Below are positions 25,438-34,445 of a stretch of DNA of 64,000 bases, piece by piece. A model generated the notes under the pieces. It worked only from the letters and a program-made list of their open reading frames with translations. It had not been told where the DNA came from and ran no database searches. A program made the translations under genes and the position numbers. The stretch is from the NCBI RefSeq assembly GCF_024206475.1, contig NZ_JAMBPR010000030.1:62001-126000 (forward strand), in the 5' to 3' direction. Origin of the DNA: Paraburkholderia sp. CNPSo 3274 (lineage in GTDB: Bacteria; Pseudomonadota; Gammaproteobacteria; Burkholderiales; Burkholderiaceae). Within the stretch, counting starts at the first letter, position 1. Every line of letters starts with the position of its first letter.

Positions 25438-26207
25438 CACCACCTTCGCTCCCTCGGCGCAGTACGCCCCAATCCTGCCGCAGAAAACCCTCGTCACGTC
25501 ATGACCACTAGTCCGCGTGACCGAAATTCACTCGATTCGAAATTACATTAGCACTACGAATTACAAAAACTGATTCTGTACGGCAATTTCGAGCCGCTCA
25601 GGGACCCACAATGCTTTTTCCTTGCGACTATTTGATAGTCATCCTAACTCAATACCTTTCGTGCCGACACCGATCCGGCCAGCTGTCCGCTCTTTGCTTT
25701 CCGCCTGAACCCTTCGGGCACTTGAGGACAGCAGCTCTATGTGTCAGTTTTGTTGAAGCGGATTGAAGATAGCAAAAAAAAATGCCGGTGAGAAAACTTT
25801 TTTTGATGGAGCAATACCATGTTTAGGCATTTGCTCTCTTATTGCGAATTCCGGCACCAATGTGGCTCAAACGCTTTCCCGGCAATCATCGCAATGGTGC
25901 AAATCTTCATTAATTACAAATTCATCATTGAATGATTTCACGTTTACATCGTTAATTCGGGCGCCTCTGATCTCGGCACATGCGAGCTTTCGGTGAGAGT
26001 GTGCGGAGCCTCGATCTGGCCACGCCTGGTCCCCGGGCGTGGCCAGACGGCCCGCACTCTTGCGGGCAGGCATCGAAAAGGGCGCGTGCGCTCCAGAACT
26101 GCCTGCGGGGCGCGGAGCACCGGCTTTCAGACGAGCGGCCAGATGTCGGCCATTGATCCGGGCATCGCGCCGGCCGCCAGGCCGAAAGCGATGCATCCAG
26201 CCAGCGT
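25438..26207. other. Long AT-rich leader upstream of tonB
   Basis: About 770 bp without a convincing gene. The part 25500-25960 is clearly more AT-rich than the neighbouring operons, contains A and T runs (25773-25782 and around 25798) and probably holds the promoter and control sites of the tonB operon. A 77-codon plus-strand frame at 25763-25996 has no recognisable product. No Fur box matching the usual 19-mer was found by eye. Confidence 0.4.
26016..26046. terminator. Strong inverted repeat
   Basis: Arms CTGGCCACGCC and GGCGTGGCCAG are perfectly complementary over 11 bp with a nine-base loop. A second, shorter GC hairpin follows at about 26050-26067 (CCCGCA / TGCGGG). They lie 3' of the chemotaxis-receptor remnant on the minus strand, so they may be its terminator, although a T-run is lacking. 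Confidence 0.45.
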
Positions 26208-26620
26208 TTATACGGACGCAGCCATTGCCTCACGCAAGCGCTGAGCGCGGTCTCGCAGACTCTCTGCGGCTGCGGCCGATTGCCCGACCAGCGCCGCGTT
26301 GTGTTGGGTCGTCTGGTCGAGCTGCGCGATGGCGAGATTGACCTCGCCGATCGAACTGGACTGCTCGCTTGTAGCAGAGCTGATTTCGTCGATCATCGAC
26401 GAAACGCACGCGACGTGCGCGGTGATTTCGTCGATCATCGACGAAACGCACGCGACGTGCGCGGTGATTCCGTCGATCGCTTCACCCGCGCGATCGACCA
26501 GCCCGCTTCCTGCTTCGATTTTCTCGACGCTTTCGCTGATCAATGCCTTGATCTCCTTCGGGGACTGTGCGCGGCGCTGAGCGAGTGTGCGCACCTCGCG
26601 TGCGACGACGGTCGTCACGC
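26208..26620 (-). pseudogene. Methyl-accepting chemotaxis protein, C-terminal remnant
   Basis: The minus strand encodes only the last part of an MCP signalling domain: VVAREVRTLAQR, PKEIKALISESVEKIEAGS, then SSSIGEVNLAIAQLDQTTQHNAALV and AAAAESLRDRAQRL. The ligand-binding, membrane, HAMP and hairpin-tip regions are missing; sequence beyond about 26620 is unrelated. Inside the remnant a 14-residue segment is duplicated in tandem. Without a membrane anchor or complete hairpin it is not expected to signal. The last codon is at 26208. Confidence 0.8.
26382..26465. repeat. Tandem duplication, 2 x 42 bp
   Basis: Copies at 26382-26423 and 26424-26465 appear identical. The unit encodes 14 residues (ITAHVACVSSMIDE), exactly two heptads of the MCP coiled coil, so reading frame and heptad phase are kept. 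Confidence 0.9.
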
Positions 26621-26739
26621 CATGAAGCCGGGCGGGTGCGTCGCAATTGCGAGGAATCGGATTGGTCACGGCAGGATGGCAGGAAGTGTGCATACGTTAC
26701 AGCTACGGCTGAACCTGCCCAGCGCGCTAAAGAGGGTGC

Positions 26740-27197
26740 CGGCCAGATACGCCTATGTTCGCTGTTCCGATGCGCCAACTGTGGAAGCTCCCGGGGTGAT
26801 AGCTCGGGACTACGTGGGCAAGTTGGGCGACGAGACCGTACCGCTCGGATCGACGTGGCCTATAACGTTCATTCATTTGACGCTGGAGGCTGGCGCTTCT
26901 TATGACCTTCCCATACCGGGCGGCGATCGCTGCTTTGCCTGGTTGATGGAAGGGGCGGCGCAGCCGGGTGCGGCTCGCCAGGTGGTTGCACGGGGAAATG
27001 TAGCCTGGGCCGCGCAATCGCAACCGACGTCGCGAGCGGAGTAGCTTCCGATCGTCGCCGATACTGAAACCGAACTGCTGATTTGCTCGAGTGCACCGAT
27101 CGATGAACCCTTTGCCATCTGCGGCCCCTTCGTGATGAATACCAATAGCGAAATTGCGGAGGCGTTCGCTGACCTTGAGGCAGGGCGCTTTGTCTAG
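26740..27197 (+). pseudogene. Pirin-family protein, truncated and interrupted by TAG
   Basis: In frame 3 the plus strand encodes the C-terminal part of a pirin-like cupin: GVIARDYVGKLGDETVPLGS, ITFIHLTLEAGASYDLPIPG, GNVAWAAQSQ, then an in-frame TAG at 27042-27044, and onwards ELLICSSAPIDEPFAICGPF and VMNTNSEIAEAFADLEAGRF to the TAG at 27195. Pirins have about 230-290 residues; the N-terminal metal-binding cupin is missing. Both the truncation and the nonsense codon make it non-functional. Pirins are redox-sensitive regulators or quercetinases; nothing links this one to its neighbours. Confidence 0.7.
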
Positions 27198-27626
27198 TTG
27201 GGCTGGAATTCAGACTTTGGGGAAAATCGTACGCCAAGACGATTTGCCCTTGGCAAGCAGGGTCCGCGTCGCACCATTGCGGGTCAACGCTGGCGCGCTT
27301 GTCTGCGGCCAGCGGCACGAGCGGGAGGCGGATGCGGACCGAATTCAGGCCAGGCCGGGCCACCATGTACACGACGAAAATCGCATTCGCGTCGATCCAC
27401 AGCGCCTCGTAATGCGGCAGAAGCCACCCATGTTAGCGGTCGGATGTAAGGAATGCCCATCGGAACCACGCGCCATTTCGCATGACGGCCCGTGTTGAGT
27501 TCTGTCTCGGCCTCCCGCGGGCGTTTTTGAGGCTACGCAGATAGCCTCAGCACATTTGTTTTTTTGTTTTTTTTTGGCCAGCGAAGCTCCAGCTATCCAG
27601 CTACCTTGGGACAAAGGAGACAGAAG
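27198..27626. other. About 430 bp with no supported gene
   Basis: Short frames on both strands have no recognised family. A T-rich run at about 27558-27575 precedes the small gene at 27627 and may be part of its promoter or a terminator tail. Confidence 0.35.
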
Positions 27627-28034
27627 GTGAAGGCCATCCTTATCGACCCATATACAACAACGATCAGAAAGATCAGGTGCAACGGCGACTACGAGCAAAT
27701 ATCCCGACTCATAGAATGCACGCTGTTTGATGCCGTGCTGCTACCCAACGGGGACGCGATCTACGTCGACAGCGAAAGGCTCCTCACGCCCATTGCGGAG
27801 CGGCGTTTCTGGGCCATTCGGAAGTTCTACCCGGGAGAGCTCTTTCCGGGTAAGGGCCTCCTGTTGGGCTCGGACAGTATTGGCAATTCCATCGCACCGC
27901 AGATGCCGATCGAGAAGATCAAGGTGCTCGTCACGTTCCTCCGAGAGGCGCCCTTGCAGGAGACGCCGCCTGACGGATCGCTCGCCACGCGCGTAATCGG
28001 CGTTGCGCGCAAGCGGGCAAAACTTTCCAGATGA
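27627..28034 (+). CDS. Hypothetical protein, 135 residues
   Basis: The protein starts VKAILIDPYTTTIRKIRC and continues ISRLIECTLFDAVLLPNGDA, IYVDSERLL and FPGKGLLLGSDSIGNSIAP. The N-terminal block resembles small phage- and plasmid-associated proteins of the DUF3846 kind, but this is a loose likeness. GTG 27627 is chosen because AAGGAG lies seven bases upstream; the frame is open from 27564 without a good site. It is followed by an IS6-family element and preceded by pseudogenes, so it is probably accessory. No signal peptide, membrane helix or catalytic motif is visible. Function is unknown. Confidence 0.6.
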   Translation: MKAILIDPYTTTIRKIRCNGDYEQISRLIECTLFDAVLLPNGDAIYVDSERLLTPIAERRFWAIRKFYPGELFPGKGLLLGSDSIGNSIAPQMPIEKIKVLVTFLREAPLQETPPDGSLATRVIGVARKRAKLSR

Positions 28035-28154
28035 GTACTGGCGGGAAAGTGCGGCGCCCGCTTCGGAAGAGAAGGTAACCGGCGAGGCCTGTCGCGGCCC
28101 CCACAAGCGTGTCGCTCACGGCGGCGACAGCGTATAGTAAAGATAACTTATTAT

Positions 28155-28973
28155 GGCTCTGTCGCGATAACGAAAGTGGGTTGAATAATGATCAGACGAT
28201 GAGGAATACTTATTCTTCTAACGAGTAGAACTGTTCGGCGGGAGTCAGCCCGATGCCGCGGTCTTTCATCTGCCCCTTGGCGATCATATGCATCACTTCG
28301 ATGCCGCTCAATAGGATGCGTGCACAACGAAAATCCTTGAACCCGAGCATTGGTCGGGTACGGCGCTTGATCGCCCGGTGGTCCTGCTCTACGATGTTGT
28401 TCAGATACTTCGTCTGGCGGATCTTGATCGGCGTTTCACGCTCGACATTGATGGCCTCGAGCGCGGCCAGATTCGTACCACTCTTATCGATCGTCACCGT
28501 TTCCGGTTCGCCGTTTTGAGCGATCGATTTTTCGAAGTATCGGCGGGCCGCAGCCTTGTCGCGATGGGCCCGCAGCAGGAAGTCGATCGTGTTACCGGCC
28601 TTGTCAACTGCACGGTACAGATATTTCCACCGACCCTTCACCTTTATATAGATCTCGTCCATTCGCCAGCTCTTGCCAACCGGGCGCTTGTGACGGCGAA
28701 ACGCCTTCTCCATGACCGGCAACAGCTTGATGGCCCGGCGGTGCACGGTCGAATGATCGACCTCAATCCCACGCTCGGCCATCATCTGTTCAAGATGGCG
28801 CAGGCTCAGCGGATACGCCACGTACCACCGCACGCACATCAGGATGACGTCGAGCGGGTCGCGCAGGCGCTTGAGCACCTTTGCCACGGCCGGATTCAGG
28901 TTCTGTTTCATCGATCAAAGTCTTCGCCTTCACGCTGCCAGCATAGCAGCTCGCCTTATCGCGACAAAACTCT
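28155..28973 (-). mobile_element. IS6-family insertion sequence
   Basis: A single transposase gene is bounded by inverted ends: GGCTCTGTCGCGATAA at 28155-28170 and its imperfect complement around 28955-28973 (shared core TGTCGCGATAA). The length of about 820 bp fits IS6/IS26-type elements. The 8-bp flanks outside the ends do not match each other, so no target duplication is visible. That suggests the element arrived by replicative cointegration or deletion, or that a flank has been lost. Confidence 0.8.
28210..28911 (-). CDS. IS6-family DDE transposase
   Basis: This 233-residue transposase shows the IS6 family layout: an N-terminal HTH (LSLRHLEQMMAERGIEVDHS), the first catalytic Asp in SWRMDEIYIKVKGRWKYLYR, the second Asp in TVTIDKSGTNLAAL and the catalytic Glu in NNIVEQDHRAIKRR. 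It ends AEQFYSLEE. The length is normal and no frameshift is seen, so it is probably active. It serves only the element, but IS6 elements often delete or fuse flanking DNA. Confidence 0.95.
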   Translation of the reverse strand: MKQNLNPAVAKVLKRLRDPLDVILMCVRWYVAYPLSLRHLEQMMAERGIEVDHSTVHRRAIKLLPVMEKAFRRHKRPVGKSWRMDEIYIKVKGRWKYLYRAVDKAGNTIDFLLRAHRDKAAARRYFEKSIAQNGEPETVTIDKSGTNLAALEAINVERETPIKIRQTKYLNNIVEQDHRAIKRRTRPMLGFKDFRCARILLSGIEVMHMIAKGQMKDRGIGLTPAEQFYSLEE

Positions 28974-29066
28974 CTGTCGGTGCTGTTCCGGGTTGAGTGG
29001 TGCGTTTTTCTGTCTGCGGCGGCCTGGGGTATGTGTTTGCCTGGACCGTCGCAGACATGAGCTCCT

Positions 29067-29834
29067 TCAAGGAGCCGTGTCGATACCCAACGCGTCGGCA
29101 GCCTTGCGCTGATAGCCATTCGTCGCGAGCAACAGGCTGCGTGAATACTCGTTATCGACCTGCTTCGCTCTGATTTTCTCCACATCGAGTTCTTCGACGA
29201 TCTCGCCATTGCGCATGATCGCAACACGCGAGCACAGAAAGCTCACGACAGCGAGATTGTGGGTGACAAGAATCATCGTCAGATTACGCTCGCGATGCAA
29301 GCGCTTGAGCAAGTTCAATATCTCAGCCTGCACGGAGACATCGAGCGCCGATGTCGGCTCGTCGAGCAGCAACACACGCGGCTCGACGATCAGCGCGCGC
29401 GCAATCGCCACGCGTTGCCGCTGCCCACCCGATAGCTGATGCGGATAGCGAAATCGAAACGACGCATCGAGCCCGACTTCACGCAGCGCATTGACGATAC
29501 GTTCTTCATGCTGGCGGATCCCGTTGATACGCAACGGTTCGCGCAATGTCTGATCGACAGTGAAGCGTGGATGCAGCGAGCCGTATGGATCCTGAAACAC
29601 CATTTGCACAGCGCGCTTTTGCGCGACACCGCCTTGCCGCGCAATGCGCACCGTGCCTTGCGCGATAGGCGTCAATCCACTCAACGCACGAAGAATGGTC
29701 GACTTGCCGGAACCCGACTCACCGACGAGCCCGAATACTTCGCCTTGCGCGACATGAAAGCTCGCATCGCGGACGGCATCGACCGCGCCCGCGACCGTCT
29801 TGAAGCGCACTGTCAGCGCATCGACGTCGATCAT
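29067..29834 (-). CDS. ddpF: Dipeptide ABC importer ATPase (DdpF-like)
   Basis: This 255-residue ATPase has Walker [10 protein letters not shown]-loop MVFQDPYGSLHPRF, signature LSGGQRQR and Walker [15 protein letters not shown]. It is shorter than DppF-type proteins because it lacks their C-terminal peptide-importer extension, ending instead KAADALGIDTAP. ATG 29834 overlaps the stop of the upstream ATPase gene by four bases (ATGA). It is the last gene of the putative D-Ala-D-Ala operon, 94 bp before the IS6-family element. With DdpD it drives import through DdpBC. Confidence 0.9.
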   Translation of the reverse strand: MIDVDALTVRFKTVAGAVDAVRDASFHVAQGEVFGLVGESGSGKSTILRALSGLTPIAQGTVRIARQGGVAQKRAVQMVFQDPYGSLHPRFTVDQTLREPLRINGIRQHEERIVNALREVGLDASFRFRYPHQLSGGQRQRVAIARALIVEPRVLLLDEPTSALDVSVQAEILNLLKRLHRERNLTMILVTHNLAVVSFLCSRVAIMRNGEIVEELDVEKIRAKQVDNEYSRSLLLATNGYQRKAADALGIDTAP

Positions 29835-30712
29835 GCGGACGCTCCTTTCGTGTCGTTGTGCCATGCAGGATCGCGCGACAGAACGGGCAATTCGGCAGGC
29901 GGATTGGCAAGCGGCGGATTCGCCGCAAGCAACCCGCGCGTATAAGGATGTTGCGCATGCACGAGATCGCGCGCTGCGCATGTTTCGACGACACGCCCCG
30001 CATACATCACCACCACCCGATCGCAGAACGACATCACGAGCGGCAAGTCATGGCTGATAAAAATGAGGCCGGTGTCGTGTTTGGCGATCATCTCGTCGAG
30101 TACGGCGAGCACCTGCATCGATACGAGCACGTCGAGCGCACTGGTCGGCTCATCGGCGATCAGCACGCGTGGTCCCGTCGATACCATCATCGCGATCATC
30201 ACGCGCTGTCCCATGCCTCCAGAAAGCTCATGTGGATATGAATCCGCGACGCGCGCGGGGTTGCGGATATGCACCGCTTCGAGGACCGCGATGATCTTCT
30301 CGCGCATCGCACGCCGGTTGAGCTTCGGACAATGCAGTGCGAACGCCTCGCGCATTTGCTGCGCGACAGTCATCACCGGGTTCAGCGAGTACTTCGGATC
30401 TTGCAGGATCATGCCCATTTGCTGACCGCATAGACGGCGGCGCCTGTCGGCGCGCATATTCAGCAGATCATTTCCGTCGAAGCGCAACGTTTTCGCGGTG
30501 CAATGCGCGGCAGGCGGCAGAAGTCCGAGCAGCGCGCGGCCCGTCAGCGACTTGCCCGAACCCGATTCACCGACGATGCCGAGCCGTTCGCCTTTATTCA
30601 GCGTCAGCGAGAGACCGCGCACGGCTTCATTCAGTGTGCCGTCGTGCACGCGAAAACGGATGCGCAGATCGTCGATCTCACAGAGAGGCGAGCGCGTTTC
30701 GTTCGTGCCCAT
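29831..30712 (-). CDS. ddpD: Dipeptide ABC importer ATPase (DdpD-like)
   Basis: This 293-residue ATPase has Walker [10 protein letters not shown]-loop MILQDPKYSLNPVM, a variant signature LSGGMGQR, Walker [14 protein letters not shown] and the peptide-importer tail QHPYTRGLLAANP. ATG 30712 is chosen because GGAG lies six bases upstream; it overlaps or abuts the end of the permease gene, and an alternative ATG sits at 30724. It pairs with the DdpF-like ATPase. Confidence 0.9.
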   Translation of the reverse strand: MGTNETRSPLCEIDDLRIRFRVHDGTLNEAVRGLSLTLNKGERLGIVGESGSGKSLTGRALLGLLPPAAHCTAKTLRFDGNDLLNMRADRRRRLCGQQMGMILQDPKYSLNPVMTVAQQMREAFALHCPKLNRRAMREKIIAVLEAVHIRNPARVADSYPHELSGGMGQRVMIAMMVSTGPRVLIADEPTSALDVLVSMQVLAVLDEMIAKHDTGLIFISHDLPLVMSFCDRVVVMYAGRVVETCAARDLVHAQHPYTRGLLAANPPLANPPAELPVLSRDPAWHNDTKGASA

Positions 30713-30713
30713 A

Positions 30714-31628
30714 TCAGTCTCCATGGCGGGGGTCGAACACGTCGCGCAAGCCGTCGCCGAGCAGATTAAATGCAAGGCTCACGAGCAGGATCGCGAAGCC
30801 CGGTATCGTCGCCACCCACCACGCGTCGAGCAGCACGTTGCGGCCCGACGCGACCATGAAGCCCCATTCGGGACTGGGTGGTTGTGCGCCGAGCCCCAGA
30901 AAACCAAGGCCCGCGACGGTCAGAATGATGCCCGCCATATCAAGCGTCGCGCGAACGATCACCGACGCTGAACACAGCGGAACGATATAGCGCAGCAGGA
31001 TGCGCGGGTTCGACGCGCCTTGCAGCCGCGCGACGTGTATGAAATCGGCTTGCACGAGCCTCAACGTTTCGGCGCGTGCAAGACGCGCATACGCGGGCCA
31101 CGCGGTGATCGAAATAGCGATCACCGCATTGAACACACCCGGCCCCAATGCCGCGGCGAATGCGAGTGCGAGCACGATCTTCGGGAACGCTAGCGCGATA
31201 TCCGTCACGCGCATCAGCACGTTGTCGACCCAGCCTCCGAAGAAGCCCGCCGTCGTGCCGATCATCAAGCCGATCGGCACGACGACCACGACAACGAGGA
31301 TCGCAATCGACAGCGTCAGGCGCGAGCCGTAAATGATGCGCGAAAGAATATCGCGTCCGAGTTGATCGGTGCCAAGCCAATGAGAGGCCGAACCGGGCGG
31401 CAGCAGACGATCGGACAACACCTGCCGAAGCGGATCATGCGGCGCGATCCAAGGACCGATGACGGCGACGATCACGAGCAGGACGAGTATCGACAGACCG
31501 AACACCGACAGGGGATTACCCGAGAAACGCCGCCAGCGACGATACGCAAGACCGAGCGCCGCCTGCCTGCGCGAAGCTGGCGTATCGGTCAGCAGCCAGG
31601 CTCTCCACGTTGGGCGAGGCACGTTCAT
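30714..31628 (-). CDS. ddpC: Dipeptide ABC importer permease (DdpC-like)
   Basis: This 304-residue DppC/OppC-type permease has an N-terminal cytoplasmic segment, TM1 (VFGLSILVLLVIVAVIGPWI), the family loop HWLGTDQLGRDILSRIIYGS, several membrane helices, and the EAA loop LVQADFIHVARLQGASNPRI. It ends LLGDGLRDVFDPRHGD, typical of the family. ATG 31628 fits family starts; the frame is open to 31724 without homology. It forms the channel with the DdpB-like permease, 58 bp upstream. Confidence 0.92.
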   Translation of the reverse strand: MNVPRPTWRAWLLTDTPASRRQAALGLAYRRWRRFSGNPLSVFGLSILVLLVIVAVIGPWIAPHDPLRQVLSDRLLPPGSASHWLGTDQLGRDILSRIIYGSRLTLSIAILVVVVVVPIGLMIGTTAGFFGGWVDNVLMRVTDIALAFPKIVLALAFAAALGPGVFNAVIAISITAWPAYARLARAETLRLVQADFIHVARLQGASNPRILLRYIVPLCSASVIVRATLDMAGIILTVAGLGFLGLGAQPPSPEWGFMVASGRNVLLDAWWVATIPGFAILLVSLAFNLLGDGLRDVFDPRHGD

Positions 31629-31686
31629 CGGCAAGTCCTGCGTTGAAGTTTCAACAGGTGGACGCACGTTGCAAATCTCCGTTGCA

Positions 31687-32757
31687 TCAGCGGGCGCGCG
31701 GATCGAACACGCGATAGAGCGCATCCGTCAGCAGGTTCAACGCAATGAAAGTAATGCCGATCACGAGCGTGCTGCCGAGCACCGCATTCATATCGGCGTT
31801 GAGCAGCGCGCCTGTCAGATATGAACCGATACCCGGCCACGCGAATACGATTTCGGTGAGTACCGAGCCTTCGAGCAAAAAACTATACGACAGTGCGATC
31901 ACTGTCAGCAGCGGCACCGCGATATTGCCGAATGCGTGCACCCACACGACTCGACGCTCGGACAAGCCTTTTGCGCGTGCCGTCGTGATGTACTCCTGGT
32001 TCAACTGGTCGAGCATGAACGAGCGCGTCATCCGGCTCAGATAGGCGACCGAGTAGTAGCCCAATATCGCAGCGGGCAACGCGATATGCGACAGTGCATT
32101 GAAAAACACATCCCACTCCCCCGCGATCAGCGAATCGATCAACAGGCTGCCCGTGTGCATATCGACCATGCCATCGAACACGGGATCGATTCTTCCTGGT
32201 CCCGACACCCAATGCAGCTTCGCATAGAACAACAGCAGTCCCATCAAACCAAGCCAAAACACGGGCACTGAACTGCCGATCAGGCCGATGAAACGCGCGA
32301 CGTGATCGATCCAGCGGTTGTGCCGTGTCGCGGCAATCACGCCGAGCGGCACACCAACCAATACGCCGATGATCGTCGACAGTGTCGCAAGTTCCAATGT
32401 GGCCGGGAAGACGCGCTTGATGTCGTCGAGCACGGGATGCGCCGTCAGCAGCGATACGCCCAGATCGCCGTGCAGCACCGCGCGGACGTAGATGAAAAAC
32501 TGCTCGGCAAGGGGCTTGTCAAGTCCAAGCTGAATGCGCGCAGCCGCATAAGCGCTCGCCGACGCGCGATCGCCGAGTATTGCGAGCACGGGATCGATCG
32601 GCACCTTGCGGCCGATCACGAAGGTCACGGCCAGCAAGCCCGTGAACGTGACGGCGAGCGTGAGCGCCCAGCGCAGCACGCGCAACGTCCAGCGCACGGT
32701 CGCGCTGCGCGCGGACGCAGCGCGTATCTGGTCTATGGGAGTGATCGTTGTCGACAT
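31687..32757 (-). CDS. ddpB: Dipeptide ABC importer permease (DdpB-like)
   Basis: This 356-residue DppB/OppB-type permease has a short N-terminal extension, TM1 (WALTLAVTFTGLLAVTFVIG), a periplasmic segment with RIQLGLDKPLAEQFFIYVR and HGDLGVSLLTAHPVLDDI, a membrane core, and the EAA loop QEYITTARAKGLSERRVVW. It ends LLTDALYRVFDPRAR. ATG 32757 lies 11 bp after the binding-protein stop. Confidence 0.92.
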   Translation of the reverse strand: MSTTITPIDQIRAASARSATVRWTLRVLRWALTLAVTFTGLLAVTFVIGRKVPIDPVLAILGDRASASAYAAARIQLGLDKPLAEQFFIYVRAVLHGDLGVSLLTAHPVLDDIKRVFPATLELATLSTIIGVLVGVPLGVIAATRHNRWIDHVARFIGLIGSSVPVFWLGLMGLLLFYAKLHWVSGPGRIDPVFDGMVDMHTGSLLIDSLIAGEWDVFFNALSHIALPAAILGYYSVAYLSRMTRSFMLDQLNQEYITTARAKGLSERRVVWVHAFGNIAVPLLTVIALSYSFLLEGSVLTEIVFAWPGIGSYLTGALLNADMNAVLGSTLVIGITFIALNLLTDALYRVFDPRAR

Positions 32758-32768
32758 GTCTCGCGCTC

Positions 32769-34376
32769 TTACTGCTTCTTCACATGCAGATACGACACGA
32801 GATCGTTGATTGGACCGACTTCGAGGCCCGACACGCCCGGACGCATCGCCACTTGCGACACCTGCTGGAACATGATGACGAACGGTGACTTTGCGAGCAT
32901 TTCCTTCTGTATCGTCTGGTAGAGTTGCGCGCGCTTCGTCGTCGACGATTCGGCAAGCGCCGCGTTGGTCTCTTTCGTCAGATCGGGAATGTCCCACGAA
33001 TTACGCCAAGCGAGCATCTTGTACGCAGACTTGTCGGAGTTGTCCGGATTCCATGCGTAGCCCTGCGCATTGCTGTGCGGGTCGATGTAATCCGCTGCCC
33101 ATTCCCCAATATAAATATCGTGCTGACGCGCACGATACTTCGCGAGCGTCTGCTTGTTGTCGCCTGGAATGATCTCGACCTTGATTCCGCCTTGCGCGAG
33201 ATTCGCCTGTACGGCTTGCGCAATTTCGTTGTACGGGTAGGCGCTGCGCACATCCATCGTCACGTTGAAGCCATTGGGCAAGCCCGCTTTGGCGAGCAGC
33301 GCCTTGGCCTTGGCAACGTCCTGGTGATACGGACTGGTATTCAACGCGCCGAGGAAACCTTCGGGCAGGAACGTTTGATGAATCTTGAACGTGCTCTTCG
33401 TCACGTTCTTCTGAATGCCGTCATAGTCGATCAGCCATTTCATGGCTTCCTGCACTTCCGGTTTCGCGAGGTTCGGGTTCTTCACGTTCAGGCCGAGATA
33501 GAGCAACGTCGCTTGCGGCACCGACATCACCTGTACCTCGTTGGCCTTAGTCAATGCGGCGAGATCGTCGGGGCTCAGATTGCGCGCGACGTCCGCGTCG
33601 CCGTTTTCGAGCAGCAGGCGCTGGCTCGCGGCTTCCGGCACATGGCGCATTACGATGCGTTTCATCGCGAGCGGCAGCCGGTAGCCGTCGTATTTCTGCA
33701 GGATGATGCTGTCGTTCGCCGTCCATTTGACGAGCTTGTACGCGCCAGAGCCCGCTTCGTTCGTGCGCAGCCATTCGTTGCCGAAATCGTTGCCCTTCTG
33801 ATGCGACATCAGGAGCTGCTTATCGACCACGGACGCGGGCCACGCACCCAGCACGTTCAGCACGAACGTAGGCGCGTATTTCTGGTCGGTCGTTATGCTG
33901 ACGGTCGAGTCGTCGATCTTCTTGACGTTTTGCAGCGCGTTGTCTTTGGTCAGGCCAATGCCTTGCAATACCGCCGCCGCGCCTTTATCGAGCAGCACGC
34001 AGCGCTGGATCGACCACGCGACATCATCGGCTGTCAGCGGATTGCCCGTGTGGAACTTGAGACCCGGGCGAATCTTGAACGTGAAGGTAAGTCCGTCGGG
34101 GCTGACCGTCCACGATTGCGCGACATCGCCATTGAATTTCGCCGGGTCTTTCAGATCGACGCGCACCAGTCGGTCATAGGTATTCGCAACATATTCTTCC
34201 GGCACGAGCTCATAGACTTCGCCCGGATCGAGCGTCGAGAATTCGTCGAGCGTGGTGGCGATCACCAGCATGTCTTTCGGCGTCGCCGCAAATGCAGTAC
34301 TTGTTGTCGTCATCGTAAGCGTCAGTGCGGACGCGACCGCGACTGCCGCCAGCGCATTGCGCAAAACCAGATTCAT
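32769..34376 (-). CDS. ddpA: Dipeptide-binding protein (DdpA-like)
   Basis: This 535-residue family-5 solute-binding protein has a signal peptide (LAAVAVASALTLTMTTTSTA, cleavage near FAA at residue 30) and the typical ordered blocks LVRVDLKDPAKFNGDVAQSW, GLTFTFKIRPGLKFHTGNPL, GAYKLVKWTAND and DVRSAYPYNEIAQAVQANL. It would catch a dipeptide in the periplasm for DdpBCDF. Its position straight after a D-Ala-D-Ala dipeptidase gene points to D-Ala-D-Ala as ligand, although family-5 proteins bind many peptides. Confidence 0.9.
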   Translation of the reverse strand: MNLVLRNALAAVAVASALTLTMTTTSTAFAATPKDMLVIATTLDEFSTLDPGEVYELVPEEYVANTYDRLVRVDLKDPAKFNGDVAQSWTVSPDGLTFTFKIRPGLKFHTGNPLTADDVAWSIQRCVLLDKGAAAVLQGIGLTKDNALQNVKKIDDSTVSITTDQKYAPTFVLNVLGAWPASVVDKQLLMSHQKGNDFGNEWLRTNEAGSGAYKLVKWTANDSIILQKYDGYRLPLAMKRIVMRHVPEAASQRLLLENGDADVARNLSPDDLAALTKANEVQVMSVPQATLLYLGLNVKNPNLAKPEVQEAMKWLIDYDGIQKNVTKSTFKIHQTFLPEGFLGALNTSPYHQDVAKAKALLAKAGLPNGFNVTMDVRSAYPYNEIAQAVQANLAQGGIKVEIIPGDNKQTLAKYRARQHDIYIGEWAADYIDPHSNAQGYAWNPDNSDKSAYKMLAWRNSWDIPDLTKETNAALAESSTTKRAQLYQTIQKEMLAKSPFVIMFQQVSQVAMRPGVSGLEVGPINDLVSYLHVKKQ

Positions 34377-34445
34377 ACTCGCTCCGTATCGAGAGGGAAA
34401 AGCGGTGAGAAACCCGCAAACGGACAGCAAAGAACCAGAACACGA

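Noticed and set aside
25500-25760. Fur box upstream of tonB
   Set aside because: AT-rich sequence was scanned for the 19-bp Fur palindrome; only weak partial matches were seen, so iron control is not claimed.
25763-25996. 77-codon plus-strand frame in the AT-rich leader
   Set aside because: No ribosome-binding site of quality and no family likeness; it lies in probable promoter DNA.
26382-26465. Short repeats as a possible CRISPR array
   Set aside because: Only two directly adjacent 42-bp copies with no spacers, inside a coding remnant.
27200-27500. Minus-strand frame overlapping the pirin relic as a gene
   Set aside because: Open but without start context or family motif, and overlapping a recognisable relic on the other strand.
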